Shown here one piece after another: positions 11,293 to 21,504 of a stretch of 64,000 nucleotides of DNA. This DNA comes from Hemileia vastatrix (Eukaryota; Basidiomycota; Pucciniomycetes; Pucciniales; Zaghouaniaceae). The stretch is taken from NCBI GenBank assembly GCA_030280995.1, contig JASXTE010000002.1:4771683-4835682 (forward strand), written 5' to 3'. How positions within the stretch are numbered: the stretch's first letter is position 1; the number at the start of each line of letters is the position of its first letter. The position numbers and the translations under genes were made by a program. Under the pieces are notes generated by a model. The model worked only from the letters and a program-made list of their open reading frames with translations, was not told the origin of the DNA and ran no database searches.

Positions 11293-12076
11293 TGTCAAGG
11301 TACGCTTTTGGTCTAGAAGATTTTGTATGAAGTTTTTAAGAGGATTTTAAGGGTTAAAATGGATTCTCAACAAATTGGTACGTATTTCTTAAATCAAGGA
11401 TGATTATTTTACTCAAAGATAAGAGGTAGAGTTAAAATATTAATATAATTTATAGATCAGAGTTACGTTATTGTAAATACTAATGATATAGAATATAATA
11501 ATAAGTTTTGATTGTTTGTAGTTGTAATAAAATAATGTAGTAAAGGAATGAAGAAAAAACAACCAAAAGAGAGGCCTTATATAGGCAAAGGAGGGACCAA
11601 GCACGGCAATCAAATTATGAAAACAGTAGTATGAGAGAGAGAGAAAAAGAATATTCCAGAAGGAGTATTTTCAAATAATAAAGTTGTTCTAAAAAGAAGG
11701 CGTCAAAAAGATGTATTTACAGAGTATGTCAGAAATACATCAATTTATTTAATATTTACTGTAGAAGTCAATTCTAAATAAGAAATTTGAATTTTTGTAT
11801 ATATTTAATATTATTTGAATATTAAAATCTATTTTTTAATATAATTCTTTATTTCTTCCAACCTGTCAAATGAGCACGGTGTTAGAGAAAAAATATAAGG
11901 GACAATTTTATATTTAATTTCAATTATTTATTTAATTTTATCATTCTGTAATTAGTTAATTTATTATAAGTAATTTTAATGTAACCAATTAATTAAATAA
12001 TTAAAATGATAAGGTGAGGCTTCATCCAGTAAATAATTATTTATTTCACTGGGTAAGTCTAGTAGCCTGGCTGACA
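11293..12076 (-). repeat. 3' LTR of G3 (784 bp)
   Basis: Near-identical to 27123-27923. On the plus strand it runs from TGTCAAGGTACGC to GGCTGACA, giving TGTCA...TGACA inverted ends. It is 17 bp shorter than its partner, because the partner has a small tandem duplication near 27658 (TTAAAATCT repeated). A few substitutions separate the two LTRs. Confidence 0.92.
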
Positions 12077-12089
12077 CTCCCTCACTCTA
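12077..12089 (-). promoter_or_regulatory. Polypurine tract of G3
   Basis: On the minus strand, TAGAGTGAGGGAG lies directly upstream of the 3' LTR start TGTCAGCC, the place where plus-strand DNA synthesis is primed in LTR retrotransposons. The same tract occurs at 54648-54660 (G5), and a variant, GGGTGAGGGAG, at 42916-42926 (G4). Confidence 0.75.
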
Positions 12090-12111
12090 AAAAAAACAAT
12101 AAAAAAAAATG

Positions 12112-12300
12112 CTATGCTTTTTTCTTTTTATACTTTTTTATTAGAGTAGGGAGATTAGATATCTCCTTCCCAGGTATCCAAGAATCATATTCAGATGATT
12201 TATTCTTGAATCTCAATAAGTATTCTGTACCTTTTTCAGCAGTGACTATTCTGTCATTTAGAATTTTTTCAATTTCTGCTATTTCAGTGATTTCATTTGG
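12112..12300 (-). pseudogene. pol: G3 chromodomain at the pol C-terminus
   Basis: The last part of the 362-codon frame 12112-13200 reads GTEYLLRFKNKSSEYDSWIP then GKEISNLPTLIKKY. This matches the chromodomain pattern (E-Y-L-v-r-w-k ... d-t-W-e-P ... l-l-x-x-y) found after integrase in chromoviruses, where it steers integration to marked chromatin. A Lys-rich tail follows. The segment itself is intact, but the polyprotein that would carry it is broken upstream. Confidence 0.75.
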
Positions 12301-13699
12301 GGTTTTCTTTGGTCTACCCCTTCTTTTTGGAAATAATTCACTATTGGATGTAAAAGGTTTCAAAAGAGATATTGGAAAAACAGGATGTTTTCTGTCATAT
12401 GGGGAATACAGAATACCTTCAACTGCATTATCTCCAATCATTCTTCTGACAACAAATGGACCAACAAATGGATCTTTCAATTTGTTATTACCTTGTAAGT
12501 TGAAGTGGACTGTAGAAATCAAAACTTCATCACCCTTTTTAAAAGTGTATTCTTTATCGGATTTGTCCCATCTTTTCTTCTCATATTCAAATGATTTTTC
12601 AATACATTTTTGAGCATGATTTCTACATAGTTGTTGCATTTGAAGAAAAGATTTTACACCAGGATGTATATCCAATTTAGGTATTTTGTTATTGAGAATT
12701 TGGGCAGGAGTATTAGGAACATATCCAAGCCAGAGCTCAAAAGGCTTTATTTGAGTAACAGAATGAACAGTGCTATTATAAGCAAATTCTAACCCAGGAA
12801 GTAAGGTAACCCAATGATGAGTGAATCTGTCATTATCTTTATACTCAAGGCCAAAGGCACAATATCTTCTTATCATGTCCTCTAAAGTCTGAATCATTCT
12901 TTCAGCTAAACCATCAGTCTGAGGGTGATGGGCAGTAGAAAGTTTCAGATCACAACCACAAACATCCATCAGAGACATCCAAAATTCAGAAGTAAATTTA
13001 GGGTCTCTGTCAGAGATTATGGCTTTAGGAAAACCAGCAGTATTAAACATATGAGACCACCATAAGACAGCTAATTCTTTAGTGGAAACATCCTTGTGGG
13101 TAGGGATAAATTTACACATTTTTGTGAATCTGTCCACAATAACCCAACAAGAGTTATAACTGTCTTTACCAGCAATAGGTAATCCTGTTACAAAATCCAT
13201 GTTTATTATTTGCCATGGAGCATCAGGAGGTTCAATATTTTGTATTAATCCTGCTCTTTTACAAGTTAATCTTTTTTATTTTTGGCAAGAATCACAAGAT
13301 TCAACATATGATTTTGTGTCTTCAGACATATTAGCCCACCAAGCAGTGTTTTTAATTCTGATCATTGTTTTGTCAAGATCAAAATTTCCAGCTAATATGT
13401 CATCATGACAAATTTTCAAGATGATTTCTTTCATAGAAGGAGGAATAACAATAACATTACTCAACTTTCTTCTATAATATAGATATCCTTCATCAATTGA
13501 AAATTTACCTTTTTCCAAAGCTTTTTGGTACTTTGGTGGAAGGGTTTTAATTAATGCTTGTATTGAAGCATTCTTTGGATCATTTAATATGGTGCATAAC
13601 TTTTTCAAGTCAGTGTCCTTATCATATGATTCCAGAATAAGCTGTAATAGCTCTTCCTTCATATCAACCACATATATCCCATGAATATGAATAATTTCA
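12301..13699 (-). pseudogene. pol: G3 integrase, one stop inside
   Basis: The zinc-binding domain (near 13280-13430) reads CHDDILAGNFDLDKT ... SCDSCQK. The second His of the HHCC motif is Asn here, whereas G4 has His. A TAA stop near 13273 separates it from the core (12112-13200). The core has all three catalytic residues: MDFVTGLPIAG, IISDRDPKFTSEFW and HHPQTDGLAERMIQTLEDMI. A GPY/F-type segment (FVGPFVVRRM) follows before the chromodomain. Integrase would insert the cDNA and make the 5-bp target duplication. Confidence 0.9.
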
Positions 13700-14244
13700 T
13701 CCTCAGGATCATAAGCAGGATTAGAGTCATCATTTGGTAAAGGTAACCTTGATAACATGTCCACATTTGAGTGAAAAATACCAGCCCTATGAATAATTGT
13801 CATTCTCCCTCTGTACTCTTGAACAGCCAGCTGCCATCTGAACATATGTCTGTTAGGTTTTTTCAAGTTTAAAAGGGATTTAACTTCACTGCAGTCAGTG
13901 AAAAGTTCAAATTTCTGGTCATCTAGGTAATAATGAAGCTTTTCTAGAGCCCATACTACAGCTAAACACTCTAATTGAGTAGCACCATATTTCAATTCAC
14001 TATTTCTCAAGGTTCTTGAAATATAACAAATTACTACTTCTGAAAATTTATCATTTATCACTTGTTTTTGATGGAGGGCAGCACCAAGACCAATGAAACT
14101 GGCATCAGTGTACAAAACAAATGGTTGATTAAAGTCAGGTAAAGCAAGAATTAGTGCTGACATCAAACAGTGTTTCATAGTGTCAAAGGCTCTGTGTCTT
14201 TCACTATTCCAGACAAAAGCAACATCCTTTCTAGTTAATTGGGT
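13700..14244 (-). pseudogene. pol: G3 RNase H domain
   Basis: Part of the 441-codon open frame 13276-14601. Motifs: FVLYTDASFIGLGAALHQ (first Asp), the block SELKYGATQLECLAVVWALE (catalytic Glu), FELFTDCSEVKSLL (Asp), and the closing IIHRAGIFHSNVDMLSRLP. It is full length and open; only the flanking stops in RT and integrase break the chain. It would remove the RNA strand during reverse transcription. Confidence 0.9.
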
Positions 14245-15130
14245 AAGGGGTAAAGCTATGACTTGGTAATCTTCAATATACTGTCTATAGTATCCACACA
14301 TTCCCAAAAAACTTTGGAGCTCTCTCACTGTTGTAGGAGCCTTCACCTTTTGTATGGCTGCCACTTTGTTCTGGTCAACACATATCTGTAAGCCTGAAAC
14401 AACATGACCAAGAACTTTTAAAGAATGGAAACCAAATTTACATTTATTCAAAGCAAGTGTCATATTTATTTCATCCATTTTCTGGAATACTTTACACAGG
14501 TGTTTAAGATGGTCCTCAAATGTTTTTGAGAATATAATGATATCATCAATATAAACCATCAGCCATCCTTCAATTATCTCTTGATGGAATGTGTTATCCA
14601 TTAATTTTTAGAAAACTGAAGGGGAATTATCAGGGCCAAATGGCATCCTAATATACTTATAAATACCCATATGAGTGGAAATCATCAGAAAGTTCTGAGA
14701 ATTTTTCTCAACAGGTACCTGGTGATATCCTTTATTACCATCCAAACAGCTGATATATTTAGCACCCTGTAAATTAGCATGTATAGAGCTGATTCTAGCT
14801 AAAGGGTAGATATCATCAACAGTATAAGTGTTTAGTGCTCTATAATCACCACATAACCTGGCTTTATCTTTCTCATAAGAAATTAGGACAGGTCAGATAA
14901 CACAATATATAGGTGTTTCAACTACCTTTTCAATAATATTCATTTTTAAAAGGGTAGAGATATTGTCTTCAATATCTTTTCTCTTTGTGGGAGAAGCAGG
15001 ATAAGGCTTCTTCTTTAAACTAGGTGGTATATCAGTTAATGGGCAAGACAATGAAAGTTTCATTTCCTCTTTAACTAATCCCAGTTCATGTGACCCATGA
15101 GCAAAGGCCATAGGAAAAGATTTTATCAAG
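14245..15130 (-). pseudogene. pol: G3 reverse transcriptase, two nonsense codons
   Basis: Blocks in order on the minus strand: KKKPYPASPTKRKDIEDN, ISYEKDKARLCGDYRALN, GAKYISCLDGNKGYHQVP, MGIYKYIRMPFGP, the catalytic WLMVYIDDIIIFS and SFLGMCGYYRQYIEDY. Two single-base changes stop it: TGA near 14892 (TCA in G5 and G4) and TAA near 14611 (CAG in G4 and G5). Removing them in thought leaves one frame, so decay is recent and by point mutation, not deletion. Confidence 0.9.
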
Positions 15131-15900
15131 TTAATGATGGAATCTTTATCCTCACCAGAAAGTTGTTCTCCAAAATAAGCATTGTCAATTTCAGACATAA
15201 GGGTATGCATTTTCTTTGTAGATCTTTCTTTATATTGAACCACAGAATTACATGTGTTCAATTCTGGTTTTAATAATTTTTTAGGGGAGGAAATTTTAAA
15301 TTTTCTCTTCCCATTCATCCCCATTGTGAAACATTGGTTTGAAGGATCCAATTTTATGCCATACTTGGTTAAAATATCATTCCCTACAATAAACCAATTG
15401 CTCAAGTTATCATTTTTCATGATAACAAAATCACAAATAGCTCTTAAAAAACCATGGTTATATTTAAAAAACACTGTGGCTTTGTATTTACCAATGGGGG
15501 ACAAAACAGAGCCATACCCTCTCCAATTTTCAGAAATGATAGGCATCAGTTTAGATTTATAGTCTTGATCTACTGAAGCAAGTGCTCTTTCAGATACTAC
15601 ACTTCCTCCAGCTCCAGAATCCAGAACAACTTCAATGCTGGTTCCATTGATCAAGACTGGTGCCTTAAGAGGGGCAATAATAATTGAGCTATCCTCAATG
15701 TTCTTTATGATCTCAGCATCTTCAACTGTAGATAAATCATTATTATCAATGTCAATAGTATTTAAATAATGGATATCCTCTTCCAGCATCAAGATTTCTT
15801 GTTGAGATTCATATGAAATATTTCTGGCACAATCACTTGATGTATCATCCAGTACCATTGTGTAATCAGCATGCTCCTCTGTTTGTTCTACAAGATTTAT
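15131..15900 (-). pseudogene. pol: G3 protease and gag-pol linker
   Basis: After the H1 insertion point the frame resumes with INLVEQTEEHADYTM, an acidic linker, then the protease: LINGTSIEVVLDSGAGGS with VVSERALASVD, and later WFIVGNDILTKYGIKLD. The DSG active site is intact (in G4 it is NTG). The frame is open from the insertion to the first RT stop. The apparent start MIPPN is an artefact made by the transposon end. Confidence 0.85.
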
Positions 15901-15987
15901 ATTAGGGGGTATCAATGTTCAGGGATCCGCAATTAGGGATCAGGAATTTTTTTCCCGGGATCAGACATTATTAATTACGGAAGATTT

Positions 15988-16017
15988 TTATCCACTAGCC
16001 CTGGGGCTAGTGGATAA
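15988..16017. repeat. Perfect 14-bp-arm palindrome near the H1 transposase end
   Basis: TTATCCACTAGCCC and its exact reverse complement are separated by two bases. An imperfect version survives in H0 at about 10408-10437. The position, roughly 85 bp inside the TIR and upstream of the transposase start, suits a protein-binding site or a hairpin in the promoter or 5' UTR. Confidence 0.8.
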
Positions 16018-16282
16018 GAAATCCACGATAATGCATTATCCCGCCTCTTATACCCCAATTTCCATTCCTAATTCCTGATCCCAAACTCATCTCATCCATG
16101 ATGGATTTTTAAGAAAGTCACATGACTTATAATTGCTGATGCCATCCTTAAGTATTTCCTCACTCTATGCTACTTAATTTTGGTGGAGAAAACTTAAGTT
16201 TTTTTTCTATCTACACACCCCAACTGCACATTTGGCGGCGAATTCCCACTTCCCTCATCACATAACCCTTCCACTGGCAACA

Positions 16283-17720
16283 ATGAAACACCTCTCTACT
16301 AGGAAGCTACTTCACTCAAAAATGAATGCTATTACTTTTCTTTTAGTTCTTTACTATAAATCTGACTTTGATTTGGAAGATGCTTTAGCTTATATGTGTT
16401 TTCTTTCCAAAAAGCGTTACATCATCACCAGGGGGCCAAATCTTTATCATGATCCCCGATATGATCTGGCCTCCATTCTCAACATTCCTCATTTAAACTT
16501 CACACAACTTTTTAGAACTTCTCCCGATTCTTTCACTACGCAATATAGGGGGTGGACTTGCTAGCAAGTCATCAACCTGAACTCAGATGGAACTAAGACT
16601 GAACTCATACTGAACTCTACTTGAACACCCACCTATAACTGTTCTGCTGAGTGGTGTTCATCCCTGATTGTATGGTTCCTTTATCAATAGCTCAATGTGT
16701 GTTCAATCTGTGGTGAGTTTGGGTCCAAGGTTGCGGACTCGCTAGCAAGTCCGCCCCCCATATTGTGTGGTGTTTCTTCAAACTTTATCAACTCATCTCC
16801 GATCATCCTATCTTCCATAACAATTCTCATAACAAACAGCGTAATCCTGCCATCCAACTTGCTGTTGCTCTATGTCGCTTTGGCTCAAATGGAAATGGTG
16901 CTGCCGTAAGACGTTTGGATAATCTCTTTAACATAGGATATGGTACCGTGATATTATACACCAAGCGCTGTATGATTGCTATCCTTTCCCTCAAGTCTCA
17001 AACTCTTGCTTGGCCAACTCCAGAACAGCGACTTGAATCCTCTCAAGTAATGCAAGCTGAAGGTTTCCCTGGCTGTATAGGTTTTGTTGATGGCACAACC
17101 ATCCCTTTGAGTCAAAAGCCAGCTCATTATGGCAACCATTATTTTGATCGCAAAAAAGGTTTCTTCAAAATCTTCTCCAAGTTCTCATCTTTCACAATCT
17201 AACTTTTAATCTTCTTTCTAGATACTCTATTGCCGTTCAACTTGTATGCGATGTCAATAAAAAATTTATTGCTTTTCACAGTGGCTGCCCTGGATCATGT
17301 CATGACTCTTCCGTCTTCCAAAGAATGAGGATTTCTCAATCCCCTGAATCATACTTTGACAAATCTCAGTACCTCCTTGCAGACTCAGCATATGCAAGTG
17401 GAAAGTACATTATACCTGCTTTCCGTGGTGCAAATTCAGAAAATGACCCCAAAACTAAATTTAATTATCACCTTGCACAATCAAGAGTACAAATTGAACA
17501 TGCTATAGGTATTTTAAAGGGACGATTTTCTAGTCTTCGGGATCTCAGAATCCAATTTCAAAAAAAATTGGAGATCAAAACTGCAAATCATTGGATCTTG
17601 ACTTGCGTAATACTCCACAATATTCTAGCTGATTTAAAGGATGAGTGGAATGATCTTTATGAAGAAGAGGATCCTGAACCACCACTGGCACTCCCCTCCC
17701 TTGATTCACAAATCATTTAA
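16283..17720 (+). pseudogene. H1 DDE transposase (PIF/Harbinger type), disrupted
   Basis: ATG at 16283 (MKHLSTRKLLHSK), an acidic N-terminal region, then MITE B1 (16534-16775 with its duplication) cutting the frame in the middle of a Phe codon pair. The frame resumes as FKLYQLISDHPIFHNNS and FGSNGNGAAVRRLDNLF. DDE motifs: GFVDGTTIPL (D1), GCPGSCHDSSVF (D2), LLADSAYASGKYI (D3-type), SRVQIEHAIGILKGRF (E). A 63-bp intron lies at 17159-17221 (CTAAC branch site, TCTAG acceptor). Exon 1 has six A before the donor where H3 has seven, a frameshift. A TAA at 17718 also replaces a CAA of H3 and trims about 16 residues. It would cut and join the element ends in the nucleus. Confidence 0.88.
16534..16772. 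mobile_element. MITE B1, 239 bp, inside the transposase gene
   Basis: Ends CACTACGCAATATAGGGGG and CCCCCCATATTGTGTGGTG, with inner near-palindromic blocks around GCTAGC next to each end. TTT is duplicated at 16531-16533 and 16773-16775. Removing it with one TTT rejoins the transposase reading frame. The interior holds a degenerate 10-11-bp repeat (GAACTCAGACT-type). It is non-coding. Confidence 0.88.
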
Positions 17721-18133
17721 TCAACCGGCATACGCCCCATTATAATGCCAATTACTCCCCAACATTTCTCTTCACCCTTTTAATTTTTTATTTTTATGTT
17801 TTCATACTTTCCAAATGTCCTCTTTGTGTACTTTAATCACTTGGTTTTGTATTTTGGTTTGTTGCATATTTATTTTTTTTTTTGAATTTACGGTGAATAT
17901 CTTTTTTTTGGATGGCTCATTGGTTTTCTTTCACTTCCTCAACATGAAATCGCATATTTTCTTATATCGCATATTTTGTCAGTGATTTTTTTTTTCATTC
18001 ATCACTCATATCCTTTTCATCCTCTCCTCAAACATCCCTCAAATATTTTGGTTGCATTTATTTTCTCAACTCAACTCACCAGGTAGGTCATTTTTTTTCT
18101 TTTTTCATGGTTTTTTATTTGCTAATCATGATT

Positions 18134-18193
<60 letters not shown>

Positions 18194-18299
18194 TTTTTGG
18201 TTTTTTTGTTTTTTTTGCAAGTGCTTCTATTATTTTTGTTCTAGGGTAAACTAATTTTTGTTTTGCTTTTTTCTCTTTTTTATCTTTTTATTTTTTTGT
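17721..18299. other. T-rich 3' flank of the transposase gene
   Basis: The probable 3' UTR and spacer of the transposase. 17811-17990 recurs in H2 (49250-49440) and H3 (62860-63020, reversed). 18128-18205 is a T-run microsatellite with a GC step every nine or ten bases. A GTAGG/GTAAG motif after CTCACCAG near 18080 could be a 5' splice site of a 5' UTR exon for the downstream oxygenase gene. No protein is called here. Confidence 0.5.
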
Positions 18300-19080
18300 T
18301 TTTTTTCTCTCCTTCACCTCTCTTTATGATCCTCAAGGCCCCCCTTTTTCCCTCTCTTTACCTGTCTCTGACCCCCTTTTTACCCCCTTTTTAGCTGCCT
18401 CAAATCCCCCTTTCCCCCCTCTTCAGGTCCCTCATCACCCCCTTTCCCCTCTTTTTAGGTGCTTCAATACACCCCCCTTCCCCTCTCTTTATGTCCCTCA
18501 ACCCCCCCCTTCACCTCTCTTTTGGCGCCTCAAACCCCCCCTTCACCTCTCTTTACCCACATCAAACCCCCCCTTTCCCTCTCTTTTGGCGCCTCAAACA
18601 CCCCCCCTTCCCCCCCTTCTACTCACTTTACCCCTCTACCCAATCATTATATCCTCCTCTACCCCCCCGCCCCCCCTGTTTATTAATGAACGATCGTTAC
18701 AGATCGTTCGTTAACATGGAGGTGGGGGGGGGTGGGTGTTGGGGAAAGGGTTTGGGAGGGGGTAAGGAGATTAGAAGGGGGGGTTAGAGGTGCCTAAGGA
18801 GAGGGGAATGGGGGGGGTTTGAGGCGCCTAAGGAGAGGGGAATGGGGGGGGTTTGAGGCACCTAAGGAGAGGGGAATGGGGGGGGTTTGAGGCACCTAAG
18901 GTGAGGGGAATGGGGGGGGGGGGGTTGAGGCAGCTAAAGAGGGGGGAATGGGGGGGGGGTTTGAGGCAGCTAATGAGGGGGGAAGGAGGGTGATGAGGGA
19001 CCTAAAGAGGGGGGAAAGGGGGGTATTTCAGGGGGATTTTGAGGCAGGCAAGGAGAGCATTTGAGGGGGAAAAGGGGACT
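18300..19080. repeat. C-rich/G-rich inverted tandem array with central hairpin
   Basis: 18300-18680 is C-rich, made of about 35-40-bp units of the type CCTCAAAC-C7-TTC-CCCTCTCTTT. 18718-19080 is the reverse complement type, with units such as GGGGTTTGAGGCRCCTAAGG and AGAGGGGAATG followed by runs of 7-13 G. The switch point holds GAACGATC-GTTACA-GATCGTTC (18688-18709), a perfect 8-bp stem extended with one mismatch to TTAATG/CGTTAA. Each strand therefore carries dense G-runs with quadruplex potential on one half. H2 and H3 have only a trace of C-rich sequence here, so the array expanded in H1. Confidence 0.88.
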
Positions 19081-19690
19081 TTAATGGGAGATAAAGATGG
19101 GTTACCAACTTTCAAATAAAGATACTAACAAATTTTTGTTTGTAATTTTGATTATTTTTTTTATTTTTTTTGCAGTAATATAGAAAAAAAAAAATTCTTT
19201 CTGATAAGGACTGTCCCTCTTATTTACAAAACAAAAAAGGTTTATAATTTTATTTTTATTTTTTCTATAATTAATTTTTGTGATTTTGATTTTAATTAAA
19301 TAATTTTTTTATTTTTTATTTTGATTTTACAGATTATTTTTTTTTTTTCATGATCTTGTGAGAAGGTTTTTAATAACCAATCTTCAGGTTCACTTTTAAT
19401 TTTTTTTTAAATTTTTTTTTTGTGTTTTAATTCTTACTGAAATTTTCTTTTTGAATGAATTTAATTATTAATTTTTTTAATAGGATTTTGCTTTGATTGT
19501 GTTTTTTAAAATAAAACCACAGGTTTTTTTTTTATAAATTTTTTTTTTGGAAAATTTTTTACTGATTTTTTGGTTTTTTTTTTCAATTTTATTTTTAAAA
19601 TAAAAAAACAGCTTTTTTTATTATTAGGTAGGAATTTTTTTTAAAAAAAATTTGAGTTAAAATTTTATTGACAATTATTTTTTTTTTCAG
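19081..19690. other. A/T-rich spacer ending in a splice acceptor
   Basis: Between the G-rich array and the oxygenase ATG. It consists of long T and A runs without open frames. A polypyrimidine run followed by CAG at 19679-19690 sits ten bases before the ATG at 19700 and looks like a 3' splice site of a 5' UTR intron. Confidence 0.5.
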
Positions 19691-19699
19691 ATCAAAAAA

Positions 19700-20949
19700 A
19701 TGTCTTCTTCTTCTGATTCACCCCTTACTTCTCTCTTATCTTCATCTTTATCTTCTTTATCATCTTCATCTTTATCATCTCTATCATCTTCTTTGAAATC
19801 AACTCTATCATCTTCTTTGAAATCAACTTCCATACAATCATCTTCTAAATCATCAAAAAAAATTAAAGATAATCAGTCTCATCAGAAGAAAAGATATTTA
19901 AAAAAAAAGTCTCTCTGCGAAAGTTATTTTTGTCATATCCCAAACATTTTTTTTTATAAAACTAAGGTAGATAAAAAAAATCAATATCCGAAAAAATTAC
20001 CAGAAGATATCAAATATCTAACAGAATTTGGAGATGATTGAGTTGTTGCAGTTATCAGCAATGCTTTTAAGCCTCAATTCATTTTGGAAGTTCATTCATT
20101 CGATGGTGTAAAAGATGAAGCTTTTAATCAACTATCGAATCTTATCATAACTCTTTATCAAATGGCTTTGGTTCGATTACCTATAAGGAATAAGAATTTG
20201 TTGGGTGGTATCATGATTGGTTTTGGTTGGAGACCTGGTTTTGTCAAAGGATATTCTCTTGGTATGTCTAATAATTTTTGTTCCATTCTTAATATCATTT
20301 CACTTATTTCAATTATATAGGTATATATTCATTGCTCAATAATATCACTAAAGCACAAAAAGATGAAGATTTTCGCTTATGGGACACTCTACCCTACTTT
20401 AATTCTTTTCTTGCTCTTCGACTCAAAAAGCTCTGTAATAAGGCATTTGAAAAAAATCATGAACTTGCAACCAAAGTTGGAATACCAAATTGGTGTGACT
20501 CTGAATGGGAAGATATCAGCCACAAATATCTTTTATTTTCTAATGAAATTATCACTCATTCTGGATTCCACAATAGGATTCATATCGATAGGAATGATGC
20601 CAATTTTCTTACTTTTGGAATATTCTCATATATCAATCCGATAACTGGCCACCCAATACCATCTCCAGCTAAAATCAAAGGACATAGTTTATATTTTCCA
20701 GACCACCGGTGCATCATTGATTTTGGTTTGGGAAATGGTATCATCGAAACTATTTGGAATTCTTCTAAGGATAATCATCAAACGACCAAAGCTCCTCCTG
20801 GTTTGAAATCCTGTCAAGATTTCACTCATTTCGGTTGCTCATTTCAAATCAGTAATAAGTTGATACAAAGAATCAATAAGGTAAAGAAAGAAGGTAAAGT
20901 TATTCGATTTAAAAAAACTTTATCTAGATCCAAAAAGTATGGGGATTAG
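19700..20949 (+). pseudogene. TET/JBP-like 2OG-Fe(II) dioxygenase carried by H1
   Basis: Exon 1 19700-20261, a 59-bp intron 20262-20320 (GTATGT...TATAG), exon 2 20321-20949. Frames match across the intron. The N-terminus is Ser/Leu-rich low complexity, then Lys-rich. One TGA at 20039 interrupts exon 1. The domain follows: GFGWRPGFVKGYSLG, RIHIDRNDANFLTFGIFSYI with the HxD iron ligands, HSLYFPDHRCIIDFG, DNHQTTKAPPG (distal His), and FTHFGCSFQI. This fits the Tet-like 2OG-Fe(II) oxygenase family of basidiomycetes. Relatives in the TET/JBP superfamily oxidise 5-methylpyrimidines in DNA. Copies of exon 2 occur in H2 and H3. Whether this copy is active is doubtful because of the stop. Confidence 0.82.
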
Positions 20950-21015
20950 AGTTGTCATCAAAAATTTTATATTTTTTCATAAATTTTTAATAAATATTTT
21001 TTATATATCAATTTT

Positions 21016-21276
21016 CACCACACAATATGGGGGGCAGACTTGCTAGCAAGTCCGCAACCTTGGACCCAAACTCACCATAGATTGAACACACATTGAGCTA
21101 TTGATAAAGGAACCATACAATCAGGGATGAACACCACTCAGCAGAACAGTTTTAGGTGGGTGTTCAAGTAGGGTTCAGTATGGGCTCAGTCTGAGTTCAG
21201 TCTGAGTTCCATCTGAGTTCCATCTGAGTTCAGGTTGAGGACTTGCTAGCAAGTCCACCCCCTATATTGCGTAGTG
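21016..21276. mobile_element. MITE B2, 261 bp, TSD TTT
   Basis: Ends CACCACACAATATGGGGGG and CCCCCTATATTGCGTAGTG, flanked by TTT at 21013-21015 and 21277-21279. It contains the perfect 16-bp palindrome GACTTGCTAGCAAGTC near the left end. H2 (51168) and H3 (61100) lack it at the matching place, giving the empty site. It is inserted in the 3' flank of the oxygenase gene. The interior is the reverse complement of B1 and B3, with GAGTTCAGTCT-type short repeats. Confidence 0.88.
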
Positions 21277-21504
21277 TTTCTCAAATAATGTGATGAGCCA
21301 TCTACCTTGTGTTGTATAACAGGTAATCATGATAACATTTTTTTGTTTCATGGGGTTCCTCTTTCCTATACCTGTAGAAAGTCCCAAACTTATGTTTCTC
21401 GACTTGGTCTGCATTTTGGCTTGAGGGATTGTCATTACTTTAAACTAGGGAAATTGATATATATTAGATATTTATTTAATAATTTATGTAATTATATTAA
21501 ATTT

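Noticed and set aside
12014..12613. 199-codon plus-strand frame
   Set aside because: Antisense shadow of the G3 integrase C-terminus and chromodomain.
16697..16909. Possible separate gene overlapping MITE B1 and the transposase
   Set aside because: The frame runs out of the MITE into the transposase in the wrong phase and is created by the insertion.
18459..18787. Pro-rich open frames in the C/G-rich array
   Set aside because: They are a reading of the repeat itself; several frames are open together and the content changes at the array centre.
20039..20041. Intron that would remove the TGA in the oxygenase exon 1
   Set aside because: No convincing GT...AG pair with a branch site surrounds it while keeping the frame, so I treat it as a nonsense mutation.
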